64,000 nt of DNA from Emmonsiellopsis sp. PD_33 (Eukaryota > Ascomycota > Eurotiomycetes > Onygenales > Ajellomycetaceae), in contig JANTQF010000060.1 in NCBI GenBank assembly GCA_032988165.1, positions 1 through 64,000 of the forward strand, read 5' to 3'. The notes under the pieces were generated by a model. The model had not been told where the DNA came from, ran no database searches, and was given only the letters and a program-made list of their open reading frames with translations. Shown here piece after piece: positions 24,108 through 35,623 of the stretch (its first letter is position 1; every line of letters begins with the position of its first letter). Both the position numbers and the translations under genes were made by a program.

Positions 24108-24998
24108 GCATAAATAAATAGTCGCAAGGCGTTTAAATCAGTGTGGCAGCTGCTTTCCGGGATGCATGTGTTTTGGTTAACTACGGATATTCAAAAAGAA
24201 GATTTGCATGATTTTCAGGGAGGAATGAGTATGCAGTTGGGTTGGCTTTCTGCTGTGGGCTTCCCCTGGGTTAGACGGTGGGTGGGATCCATCAGACCCG
24301 GAGACGGCGCTTTGTACGTACAGGATGCGAGTTGGAACTTGGATAGTTAGCTGGTTAGTTAGTTAGAATGCAATCTGTTGGTGAGGCACCGAGTTATCAA
24401 TGGCATATATCTCATTCACATTCAACAAATCATCTCCAGAATAATTATATCAACATAGTATATAACTATTAAACCCCACAACACAACACCTATATTAAAT
24501 CCCACGATTTTGAATTTCCAACGGCGGGTTCCCACATGTTTTGGCCCTCGAGAGCTTGTTTTTCGCTGCTTGGCGTCATAAATGCGGGGAAACCCCAGCC
24601 GGCCCACAGTGGCTGGTGCGAGGTACCTGGGCGCCCACCGGATTTTGGCGGCGCGGCAGGTACCTGTGATCAGCCGCGGTGGACCAACACGAGAACGTGA
24701 AAACGGAAGTTGGGAGCTGAGATGTCTTATATTCTTCTTCTTTTCTTTTCTTCTTTGTATATCTCTTGTTATTTCTCTGCATCTTTCATAATTACTAATT
24801 ACTCGTGGTGGTGCAGTTCTCCATCTCCCACTCTATACGGATATAGTTACAGTTTAACTACTACGGATGCTTGCGGATATCTCTCCCATGTCCATGTCCC
24901 GCTCTATCCCGCCCTCCCCCTCGTAGATTCGGTGTCTGGGCTGGACATTGACACCCTGCTCTGTTCTGTTCTGCTCTGGCAATTCCAAGGCTGGGAGA
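24108..24998. other. intergenic between pfkA and GH76 gene
   Basis: 3' region of pfkA followed by the promoter and leader of the mannosidase gene. No supported gene. A plus-strand frame running from 24722 into the start of the next gene is hydrophobic but out of frame with it, and I treat it as leader sequence. Confidence 0.55.
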
Positions 24999-26511
24999 AT
25001 GCAGCTCCTATCACGGTGCAGTTCGTCTGCTATCTCGCAATGGCTCTCTACCGTCTCGACCTTGTTGCTCCTCCTAGCTACTCCCATATATGCTATCGAC
25101 CTGCAGATAGGAGATGACGGTATTTCCTCCCATATACCGCTCTGGCCCACCGAGCTATGGCTAACCCCCCTCGTTAAACAGAGTCCATCAAGAAAGCCGC
25201 CAAAATCGTCGCCAAAGGCATGACCAGCTACTACACCGGTGACCAACCCGGCTACACCCCCGGCAACCTGCCCATGCCGTACTACTGGTGGGAGGTGGGC
25301 GCCATGTTCAACGCCCTGATCGACTACTGGTTCTACACCGGCGACGACACCTACAACGACATCATCATCCAAGGCATGATGCACCAGGCCAGCGAAACGG
25401 CCAACTTCATGCCGCCCAACCAGACAAAGTCCGAAGGGAACGATGACCAGGGCTTCTGGGGCATGGCCGCCATGTCTGCCGCGGAGCGCAATTTCCCGAA
25501 CCCCCCCGAAGACCAGCCGCAGTGGTTGGCGCTGGTGCAGGGCGTGTTCAACTCGCAGGCCGCGCGGTGGGCGCCCGAGTCGTGTGGGGGTGGCCTAAAG
25601 TGGCAGATCTTCCGGTTTAATAACGGGTTTAACTACAAGAATACCATCTCGAACGGCTGTTTCTTTAATATGGCGGCGCGCCTCGCTACGTATACGAATA
25701 ACGAGACCTATGCGGACTGGGCGGATAAGACGTGGGATTGGGTCGAGGCTATCGGATTGATCTCGCCGGCTTACCATTTCTTCGACGGCACGGATGATTT
25801 GAAGAATTGCTCTGAGATAAACCGGATCCAGTGGTCGTATAATGCTGGTGTGTTCCTGCTGGGTGCCGCACATATGTTTAAATTTGTACGTTCCCCTCTC
25901 TATATATATTTTCTATAAGCTGCTAATGAAACCAGACCAAAGGCAGCGAGAAAGAGAAATGGAAATCCCGCATCCAAGGCATAATCGACGGCCTGGCCGT
26001 CTTCTTCTACAAGGACACAAACATCATGTACGAAGTCGCCTGCGAACCCCCCGGAACCTGCGAGACAGACCAGCGCAGTTTCAAAGCCTACCTCGCGCGC
26101 TGGATGGCCGCCACGACCCAAATCGCCCCCTTCACACAAGACCAGCTCATCCCAAAACTCCAAGCTTCCGCCATGGCCGCCGCCAAGGCCTGCTCGGGCG
26201 GGCCCGACGGCACCCAATGCGGCCTCAAATGGACCACGGGACAATTCGACGGCGACCTCGGTGTCGGCGAGCAGATGAGCGCGCTAGAAGTCATCCAGTC
26301 GAATCTGATCGAAAAGGTGGCGCCGCCTGTGACGAACGCGACGGGCGGGACGAGCAAGGGCGATCCCGGCGGCGGGTACGACCAGGAAGACCCCCTTGAT
26401 GAGATTTATACACGCCGCATTACGCCGGGCGATCAGGCTGGGGCCGGCGTGGTGACTGGGGTCGTGATGTTGGCGGTTGGGTCGGCGGCCGTGTGGATGG
26501 TTTGGGAGTAG
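24999..26511 (+). CDS. mannan endo-1,6-alpha-mannosidase, Dcw1/Dfg5 (GH76), GPI-anchored
   Basis: Three exons, 24999-25119, 25182-25885 and 25936-26511, give 466 aa. Dcw1/Dfg5 proteins act at the plasma membrane and wall and are thought to move GPI-mannoproteins from the membrane anchor to wall glucan. A signal peptide covers about residues 1-33 (LLLLLATPIYA). The catalytic pair of aspartates is in EGNDDQGFWGM (Asp128, Asp129). Family blocks GMTSYYTGDQPGYTPGNLP, PYYWWEVGAMF, CGGGLKWQI and NGCFFNMAARLA are present. The C-terminus ends in a hydrophobic tail (GVVTGVVMLAVGSAAVWMV) after a small-residue site, fitting a GPI signal. Length is typical. Confidence 0.94.
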
Positions 26512-27692
26512 GCGGTGTTATATTATGATATAACTAGGTATTGTTATTGTTACTGTTATGGCGGGTGAGGACGGTTGTTTGTTCGTTTTCGTTGGGGTAG
26601 AGTAGATTTAACTACACCCAGACAGACCTCGTTTAGAGTAAGTTAATCGTGGAAGCGGTGAGGTAGACAGGTTAGGCATGATTGCATGGCATGGCATGGC
26701 ATGGCATTGGCATGGATGAATGGCGTTTATGGTTCGGTAATGATTATGGTCATGGGCATGGTTACTTTTTTTTTTGTTTTTTTACCGGCGCATATGGGCA
26801 TAATTCAGGTAGGGCGGTGTAATTAATTGCATTAATCTTCTTCTTCTTCTTCTTCTTCTTCTTCGTGATATTCTTTTGATAGGTTATTTTTGGCAATCGT
26901 TGGGTGAGACGGTGTATGCCTATGGATGGGGATGGGGATGGGTGTGCTGCCCAGGTGTGGCTGTGTCCATGTCCATGTCCGTGTTGATTTATCCATGGAT
27001 ATATTTATTAATGGGTGACCAGGGAAGGAAAGGCTAGGTGGGTATGCAGGTAGGGAATGGATTGAGAACAATTGCACCTCATATAACTACTAAAAAAATA
27101 AAAATAAAAAGAAGAAGAAGAAGTAAAAAGTAAAAAAAAGTAAAATGGATAGATATTCATTGTTTTCAACTAACTACCTACATCATCTCAACAAAGAGAG
27201 CGGAAGTGGAAGGGTATATATTAAGCATTAACACGGAAGAAGAGGAGAGGAGAGGGATGACGCCGGCGAAATTAACATGAAAAACAAAGCAGCAGCTGGC
27301 CTTTTATATATATGGTGTTTTTGGTATCATTGAATATGAATGAATAAATAGGGGAAGCAGGGGGGTATAGTTAGACAATTTGTGGGGAATAGGTGGTGGA
27401 TTTTTAACAGAAAAAAAGAAATTCAGTCAAACAGGCAATGAAACACTGTTGGATAAGAAGAAGCAAAACTTTTTTTCCTTCCCTATTTTTTGGGAATTGC
27501 AGGTTCGCTTTTAAATCGTTTTCCGGGGGTCGATAACTAACTAACTATAGTTGTAGTTAGTTAGACGAGTTTGGTTGGTATCAATCATTTCATTGTCTGT
27601 CGTTTGTCTGTTCATTCGTTCGTTCTTCGTCAGTTCATCCTCCTTAATCCCCCCTTTTATCAAATCCCACCACTCTTTTCCCCTGCAGAAAC
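26512..27692. other. intergenic with simple repeats
   Basis: Convergent 3' ends of the mannosidase and MARVEL genes with 1.2 kb of low-complexity DNA. It contains a GCATG repeat at about 26684-26706, a (CTT)n run at 26837-26864, AGA/AAAGT runs near 27107-27145 and a perfect 10-bp inverted repeat (27537-27546 and 27555-27564, arms CTAACTAACT/AGTTAGTTAG, loop 8). No gene seen. Confidence 0.6.
26837..26864. repeat. (CTT)n microsatellite
   Basis: About nine copies of CTT in a row in the 3' intergenic region; no function suggested. Confidence 0.85.
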
Positions 27693-28450
27693 CTAAACAG
27701 TCGTCCCCGTCTCCCCACTCGGCCTCTCCTTCTGGTGCATCGACGTCGTCCCCGACTGTCTCTGGTGGTAAGACCAGAGATTATAAATCTCCAGCATTGC
27801 CGCAGTTAGCGAGGCGAAGCTGTATAGTTCCATACCTATTAGCCCATCTCATATATGTTCAAGCCGTATAATTGGGGGAAATCTCGACGTACAAAGCAAG
27901 GAAAATAAACGCCTCGGATGCATATTTCAAACTGCACCGACCGCCGGGCGGGGAGTGGTCGTGGCAATTGCGCCAGTTGTAGTCTTGCGCGGCGAAGATG
28001 AAGGAGGTGAGCCATCTGGTTTGTTTCGGGTTGTTAGTTTGGTTGTTGCGATTAAGGATAGTAGGTAAAAAAAAAGGGGGTAGGATAAGGGGAACTGCGG
28101 ATAAACCTACAAATAAGAAAAGGCAATATCAATCGGGAACGCAAAGCGGCCGATGACGGGGATGAACGGCGAGAGTAGACCTGGCAGGAAGAAGGCGACA
28201 GATAATACGGCCTAATCAATACCATCTTGTCAATAATCGATCCGTCTGTATTTACGTCTAATTCCCTTCTGGATTGTGTTCAGGGGTGTAAACCCACAAT
28301 GATCTCCCAATACTTCAAATGCTGGCCCCGGTCATGAGAGTACTTGTTGATAAAGTACGAGACAATGCCCATCACGATCACCGCGCTGCCCCATTGGAGG
28401 AAGCGGGTGAAGAAGAGAATCGCCCTCACGAGCTTGTTGCCAAGTGCCAT
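27693..28450 (-). CDS. MARVEL-domain membrane protein
   Basis: Four exons, 28298-28450, 28111-28211, 27893-28015 and 27693-27819, give 167 aa. The protein has four hydrophobic segments with the pattern of small fungal MARVEL proteins: ILFFTRFLQWGSAVIVMGIVSY, a second at AVLSVAFFLPGLLSPFIPV, a third around IAFSYLWLTSFIFAA and a fourth at FLAFFASLTAAMLEIY. The luminal loop DYNWRNCHDHSPPGGRCSLKYASEAF with two cysteines and the tail LWSYHQRQ are typical. MARVEL proteins organise membrane subdomains and traffic; the specific role is unknown. The last acceptor (…ACTATACAG) was chosen because it restores the fourth helix; an alternative AG a few bases earlier breaks it. Confidence 0.82.
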
Positions 28451-30001
28451 GGTGCAGGTATATTCTTTTATATAAGCGGTGTATCGCTGCTGAGCTTTGT
28501 TTGGTATTGATTATCGAGTTTCAACGATTAAATAGGCACTGGTTGATGGGTGTCTCGCTGGAGATATAGATAGAGGATAGGCCTGGTATAGTGGGAGGCG
28601 AACAGCTCCCTCCATCCGTCTTATAACCCACCTCTCTTACGGCGAAATATTCCACCTCGCCATCACTTGTCGCCTTCTTGCTTCGCCCTTTCCATCGTGT
28701 ACCGAAGCCTGAAGAAGCACGAGACAGCCCTAACACAACGTCATAGACAGCACCTTCGTCAAACGTTTCGGTACCGCCTATTTGGGTGTATGGAAGATGT
28801 ATGTGCTCATCATAGCCAAAGTATAAATCGCTGGCAACCAGATCGAGTATAAAGCTTATTTCTCAATTAGCATGGGGAAACTTAATTGGGCAGAGTGCGG
28901 GTGAGGAGTTATGAGATTATTAGTAAGTTAGTGTTGGCGCTGACTGGGTATTTTAGGAGGATGCTTGAACTGCATCTATTTTGGTTTGGCGATCATGGCG
29001 ATTTTCTCACTGACCGCTGGTCTGAGGGGAGATGGCGAGTGTTTGTATTTCTTTTTTTGTGTATCCCATGACTCCGACTTCCCCGATCGGCCGGTTTTCG
29101 TCAAAATAGCTTCGTATGATACTAGATGTAGACGTGAGGATACGTCTATTCCCTCCTCAGCCTAATCCATCAATCTGCCCTTCGTTTCAGATTCCGGAAC
29201 CACGGAACAGGTCAAAAAATCGCCGCTTGTGATACGTTCCTTCAGTTCCATTTTTCCGGTATGAGAAGGCTGTCTCTATCAGGATAATAACAATGTAATA
29301 GTGGGTCGGCAATAAAGAACTGGAAAGGTGGGACTGTGGGACGTATGGAGCCCGCTGGTCCCAATAACCTTAATCGCACGAGCGGAATTTGGGGGATCTA
29401 TATAATAACGAGGTGATTCCGTATGTTAGTTTCTCGAAGGATACTTGGGTTATTAGGTAGATGGAATATATACAACGCGTAGGTATACTACCAAGCGGTG
29501 CTTTGATCTGTGTCCGTTGAATGGAAGCGGCCGCAATATATCGTCGAAGTTTCTTTACGGTGATAGATCGGGAATATAGAGCGCATAGTAGAGGACAGTT
29601 GGATGACTGAAGGGAATGTGTTGCGCGGATGAATTTGCTTCCTTACGCTTGTGAAAATGATCATGAGATGTTTGTCCACGATATTGAAAACAACAATACA
29701 TGTAGGCGAAACTTAGATATATCCGGAACGGGCCGGAAGCTGCCGCAAATTATATTATCAAATTCTAACCTTGACGAGTACAGGCACAACAACGCTGCAG
29801 GGCATTAGAAACAATCTCTGGTGGTATTAATCTGGGCTTCGTGGGTGCACTAACCGAAAACATATGAAAAACCCCTCAATCAAAACTTTGGGACGGACCT
29901 CTATATCGACCCCTCCACCGCATGGAAAATAGGAATAGACCCGGGGGTCGCAGGGAATGGGTGGTATTAAAGCCCAGGTAAGAAGGAACCAGGCTACCTA
30001 T
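28451..30001. other. gene-poor intergenic region
   Basis: 1.55 kb between the MARVEL gene start and the end of the F-box gene. Short frames on both strands (28521-28736, 28667-28852, 28886-29165, 29488-29679) show no domain, no splice logic that extends them and no RNA structure I can name. Confidence 0.55.
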
Positions 30002-32336
30002 TTAATTTGTCGTCGCAACAGGTTCAGTAATCACGCCCAAGCCACTCAAGGGGCTTAAATCGCCCTACACCATGAAATAATCTTATCAGTATCGATGCGG
30101 AATTTCAACGGGAATATATAACTCACTGTATAGAAACCGGTAATGACAGACGATTCATCCGAGATGATAGTTTCGGCGGTATCGGAATGCTTCACCCCAT
30201 CGGGAAAAGACTTCTTTCTCCCATGATTGGTGTGAATCTAGCGGGCGCGAGGGAAGAAAAAGCCGCGTAAGAAGTTGGTCAGAAGCATCGATTTCAAGGA
30301 CACTTACCGTGAAAAGTGGCTTTGCAAAAGGCAGGCCATGTAAAATCCCAACGACGGAATCGACTTCGACTTTTACGATGCGTTCCCCGCCAGGGCCATC
30401 CATTCTGAAGGGGCTCCGTAAACCTTGGCCCAATTTTTCTCGATCTCCAGGGGTACAAAAGTACTCCTCGTAGGGTCCGCTGGTCCCGATGGTCAGCCAG
30501 CGTACGCCATCAACCTGGCCATAATAATCCACGCCAATAGCTAAGACAAAATTGTCATCCGACACTCGTGCAAAAAAATGACGCACATGAGAGAGCTTTG
30601 AGCCTCCCCGGCCTCCAAAATCCAAAAATGACAGCGTCTGTACTGGTTGCTCCAGGAAAAAACTACACGGGTGGAAGGCATCTTCATGTAAATCGACACA
30701 CGAGGGTGGGATTTCCGGAGCCCAACGGGCTGTTTCTCTGAGAGAGGGTGGTGGTGATATCTCGCTTGGGATGGCAAGAGAAATCAACTTGGATCCCTGT
30801 AACGTGCCTGGTTAGAATATTCAATTCTAAGCAATATTGGGGGGGGGGGCAGCATACGTCGAATCCTCCACGCAGTTTGTGGATATGGGGATTTTGAGCA
30901 ACAAGTCGTCTCTGCGGCCATCCCTCATAAGATCCAGCCCAAGGAGAAATCTTTTCGGGCTCTAACGCAATTGCAATCCCCGTCACTCCTCTTCTGCTAC
31001 AAGCAAGAACGAAGCCATGAATGGCGGGCGAGCCGTTACTAGCTCGATCCAGGTCTAAGTGAATTTCATCCTTTGCGATGATATAGCCCAGTTCGATGTT
31101 TCGTCTGTCGTCTGTAACAAAGCGAATTCCGGAGACGAACCTTTCATCATCACGGCCAATGAAGGAGACGTAAGCGCCTACAATCCTACCGTTGACCAAG
31201 GCTGTTCGTGAATAGAGGATTCCACAGTGACCTCCGAGTATATTCTTTACTGGAAATAAGGCAGCGCTAGCTTCAACCCAATCCTCTTCGCAAGATGGGA
31301 TATCGGGTTCAAATTCGGTTGGTTCGGGATCACCTCTAAGTGGGCAGCTGGAAAGTGTAACCACAGTCTCTACAAAGGGACGGAGTAGGCGCCAGATTCT
31401 CCGCCTATTTTGGATTGCTGGCCGCTCCAGGGACGCTTTGATGCCGTCAAAAACCGATTTCCAATTATAGATGGTACCACCGCGCGAGACATATTCCCTA
31501 GTTTCAAAGATAAAGTCGTAGTCCGTGGACACACGAGAAGCCCAAAATGCCTGCGGAAGCTGCACGGAGGAGAAAGCAGATGATGCGAGGATGAGGTTCA
31601 AGGCGTCTTGAGAAGTAAGCTGGTAGAGGATGAAGTAGCGAATTTCCGGGGGAAATCGATTAAAAATGTCATTCTCCACGGAGGAAGGCCTAGGGATACG
31701 TTTCAGAATCGTGCTATTGACAGATCGGGCCTTACTTTGCTGTATCAGGTGGTGAATCCGCGGTATATCCAGTGGGTCCTGAGTGTACATCCCCCCCTCG
31801 CTATGTCTTATAGCGGGATCACGATAGGTCGGCTTAAAAAATTGCTCTTTCAGTCCACCGAGAATTTTCCGGACATGGCCCATGCGATCGCTCGATGGTA
31901 GCATGGAGTATAGTCCACCGTAGCTATGACCCCAGTCGAAACCATGGATCGATCGAGGACACGATTTGAACAGATCATTCAAAACACTGAGGGCAAACTC
32001 ATGAGGATAGGTAGCTGCATTGAAAAGTTCCCAACAGGCGGCGTGAATAAAAAAGCCCCAAATTTCGTCGCCAAAGTCCGGTAGGGTGAGCTCCATTGTA
32101 ATCCTTCGTGCGGTGGATTTATAACCTGGGTCATCATATCTTTCCTCTGGCGAGAACGGTGCGTCCCACGTATCAATAGCGGATCTGCTAATAAAGCCCA
32201 CACCTGAGACGTGGGGATTATGCCAGTCACGTCCATTGGTATAGATACCCCGAAACTCTGTGAGCCATCCCCCAGAGTCCTCGATGAAAGGGCAGCCACA
32301 CAAGGGACAATTTGGCAGCCGCATTGAAGTGGCCAT
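30002..32336 (-). CDS. F-box domain protein with N-terminal CxxC motif
   Basis: Four exons, 30858-32336, 30308-30796, 30127-30237 and 30002-30064, give 713 aa. The N-terminus MATSMRLPNCPLCGCPFIED carries a CxxCxC pair and is followed by a conserved block ending IHAACWELF, as in a large Aspergillus family of F-box proteins. The F-box itself is FNRFPPEIRYFILYQLTSQDALNLILASS (about residues 228-256). F-box proteins choose targets for SCF ubiquitin ligases; the C-terminal part (about 350-700) has no recognised fold and may be the recognition part. A longer start at 32531 would add 65 aa in the same frame but reads poorly. Targets are unknown. Confidence 0.75.
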
Positions 32337-32710
32337 GGAGGACCGCGATGAGGTTATTCCTATTTTGACGATAGCGGGAGTGAACTCGTGGAGAGAAGGG
32401 TGGCCGCACAAAAGGAAAAAGTTGGGTTCATTTGTGCTCAGGTTGCCCTCGATTCCAGGAAGGTTGTCCTCCGTGGGACACGTGATATAACTAGTAGTGA
32501 ATATCTCAGTGATTGGCTGGTGATGAGGCATTCAAGCGATTCTTGGGTATTTGAAGTTGATAGGTCGAATGATCTGCATAATTTTGTTGAAGGTGGGCTA
32601 CAAAATCCATCCCTGTGTGCAACTCCCATTTTTCATGCCAGCATGTCGTTTGTGCCCGTTATGATGAGCTATAAAACGGGAAGTTAACACAGGAAAACAT
32701 GTAAACGCCG
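32337..32710. other. intergenic, short promoter
   Basis: 374 bp between the F-box gene start and the regulator stop codon on the same strand. It includes an upstream in-frame ATG (32529-32531) that could extend the F-box protein. Nothing else is seen. Confidence 0.5.
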
Positions 32711-35123
32711 TTAGATACCCCCGTCAATTTCGCCCATATTGAACCCTTGCAATAGCGCGTCCCACTGTGCCCAATTAACTGGACTACCGTCCATACCCGT
32801 ATCATACCCAGCGCCGTCAGGAAGACATAGGGATGGCTCCATAAACTCTGTTCCATGGGCGTCGAAGTTGGTCGCCGCTTTGCTGTTGAGAGCATCTTCT
32901 GAGGGTGTAGGCCGTCGGTTGTTTATATCATCTCCGGTGAACTGATTGGGCAAGGTAGTGGGAGTGGTGCCATCAGATTCGCTGGCTGGCGAAAACGTTC
33001 GATGCTCTACCCCGGGCTTCGGTCGCAATGGTACGGTAGCCCGTTGTCTTCGTAAAATCTGCACGAACTCTGGTGGACTGGCCGGTTTTGAGGAACTTAT
33101 CAAAGCCTGTTCTCTCACATTCCATGCCTTGAGTACTAAGTTGCCAATGGCTACATGCAGCGCATTTTTGCTGTTAAGGAGTTGAGGGCGATTTGCAAAT
33201 AGCGCAGCCAAGTCCTGCCAGACCTCATCTATGTCGGATCCAAGAGTTCTGGTGCGTAGTTCATTCAGGAGAAAGATCAACGAATGCCACTGGAAATGAG
33301 TATCAAGATGCCAAAGGTAGCGTTTGGTTATTTCATTGGTACGAAAGAGATTATCGAACTTGATGATTTTTGCGCTGTTGATGTATAGGATATCCTTGGT
33401 CTTTTGATCCACATATTCTGAGTTCGTCTCCGTTGTCTCTTTCATGTTAAGGGGGTTGTAAATCACAAGCCGCATAACAGCAAACATGCACTGGCCGACA
33501 GTCAAAGTTAATGCGTGTAAAGGAATCGACGGGTCACAAAAACGAAGGTATTTCCGTTCCAGAAGTGCTTGGAGATTATCTGCTAGCTTGATCTTGTCCG
33601 CCACGGTTGTACTGCTACCGCCCAGGTCTCGCCAGCTGCTACTAGCAGCGCGTGGGTCCTCCTTCCGCCGCATAAAATTTCCCATTTCGCAGCGGAGCAA
33701 GTAGAAGAGCATTTCTGTGGGCCCGTCGTGTTCTGTAGGTCCCTGTTTCATGTTCGGGGACAAATCGCTATCGTTCACGTTAAGAGGCAGGCGAGTGTCC
33801 CAAGGATATTGAAGGACAGATGTTCCTGCACCACAAAGTTCCGAGGAATATCCCTCCAAAACAAGCATGAACCACCACAAGCGGCGGCGCATCTCGGTCT
33901 CAAAAATGGATAGACCGAGATGGGAGCCATCGCGATGCAATCCACCCCTCTGGGCAATTCGTAGGGCTGTTCCGGTTAGAATCCATAAGCTTTGGGAATC
34001 CAATGACCGCCTGATTGTGACCTAAATTTTGAAATTGTGTTAGAACAGTGCATTGCCCTATTAAACGGGGGAAACGCACTAGATACAGAGCAAACGCTCG
34101 AAGGATCGTAAGATCCGAGCTCCTCATAAATTTAGCATTGATTAATGATTGTTTGGTCCCAAACTGGAACCTGCTCAAAAGAGTTTCCTTTGGTTCGCCC
34201 AGCTGGCCCTGGCATTCATCTTCACTCAAGGAGGTGACAGAGCAGGTATACATAGCGAACATGAATGCCTCCGTCCCTTTCGTGATCTTGCCTAAATTAG
34301 CTGCTGCCTCGAGGACCTGCTGCTGCTCCGTCGGTATATGGCAGATCTTGACCAAAGGGTTAATATTATCCACAAAAACTTGCCAAAGTCTAAATATATG
34401 TAGTGGTTGAGGATGCAGTGCGTGTAAATTTGTGCTGGGATTGGGAGATCCTAGAAGAAGTTGACCGTCGTCCATGTTGAGAGAAAACGGCACGGCTGCT
34501 GTCTGGTAATCGACTTGCTCGTCGTCCGAGGACGGGGAGTCAACTACTTCCGTCGTGCTTAGAAGCTATAAAATTTCATTAGAGAAAACAGCGTAAACAT
34601 AAATAATACGTTATGTATAACTAACCTCGTCACTTAACGTCATCCACAGATTACTGCTCATGTTAGCCACATATTTTCACGATGGAGAAAGATTAACCAA
34701 CCTATCAAAATATTTCGACTTCCCCTCTTCCACCACCAACAGGCCCAAGTCAGTATCTTCTATAACACAATTCTTTGAACGAATCGGCAAGTTCATATTC
34801 GTCGGAGCATCGGAGTACACATCAGACTGAGTAGAGGCGGTGCCCACATTCTCAATATCGATGCCATGCTTGCGTATAATCTCTTCATACTTCCTTAACC
34901 GTGCAAGCAATACCCCTTCAGTTGTCTTCCCTTTCCTGCGCCGGGGCGGTGCAGGGGCCCGGAAAACACATGCTGCGCCAGACCGAGCGCAGGAAGAACA
35001 GGGATCCCGCTTGTCGCATTTTACTTTTCTCTGGTAACAGAGCACGCACGAATAGGGCATGGCAGGCCGCAAATCTTCCATGGCGGGCGGACGACCGTTC
35101 GAGGGTCCGTTGGTCGACATCAT
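32711..35123 (-). CDS. Zn2Cys6 fungal-specific transcription factor
   Basis: Four exons, 34702-35123, 34626-34653, 34080-34565 and 32711-34021, give 748 aa. The binuclear zinc cluster has all six cysteines (26, 29, 36, 42, 45, 52; spacing 2-6-5-2-6) and the basic QRKVKCDK stretch. A short leucine-containing segment (LLARLRKYEEIIRKHG) could dimerise. The middle-homology region includes LTGTALRIAQRGGLHRDG and EMRRRLWWFMLVLEGY, as in the Fungal_trans domain. Exon 2 is 28 nt. Two adjacent ATG codons (35121-35123, 35118-35120) start the protein. It is a nuclear regulator; its closeness to a DHA2 transporter 500 bp upstream suggests, but does not prove, local control. Confidence 0.88.
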
Positions 35124-35623
35124 GAACAGATAAAGGCCACGAAAGCGATATCTCGATGGGCAGTGAAAACAGCGGTTGCCTAACTGGCAGGAACAGGACG
35201 ATGTCAATTAGGACCCTGGTGGTGCCATTCGTGGAGTCATGCTAGACAGTCAACTTAAGTGCTGGACAAGACTTCGCCAGTGCCTAACTGGGGACATGTC
35301 GTCTCTTGAAACGGTCAAGATAGAATCCTCCATGGACTGAGCCGGTGGGATATCCGATATGCCAAGCTACGCTAGTCCGTTAGGGGAATAGTTCCGGATG
35401 GCCAATATCTCCATTCCATGGACGACACAAAGCTTGATCGAACCTCATCAAAGATTGAAATACACTTATTCAGATGCTGACAGACGCAGCCAAGAGATAT
35501 TGCAGTTTATTTACTAATATTGCTATGCCAAATTCTAGTTCTATTACATCCCACTAACACCGCGTCGACTCAATCTACCAGCCAAAACAACCACCATCGC
35601 CAAGCCCCCTCTAGCCCCCCAGG
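35124..35623. other. intergenic, promoter of the Zn2Cys6 regulator
   Basis: 500 bp between the regulator start and the stop codon of the transporter on the same strand. No gene or repeat seen. Confidence 0.55.

Noticed and set aside
24722..25117. Hydrophobic plus-strand frame overlapping the start of the GH76 gene
   Set aside because: Out of frame with the clear GH76 signal peptide; hydrophobicity comes from a T-rich leader.
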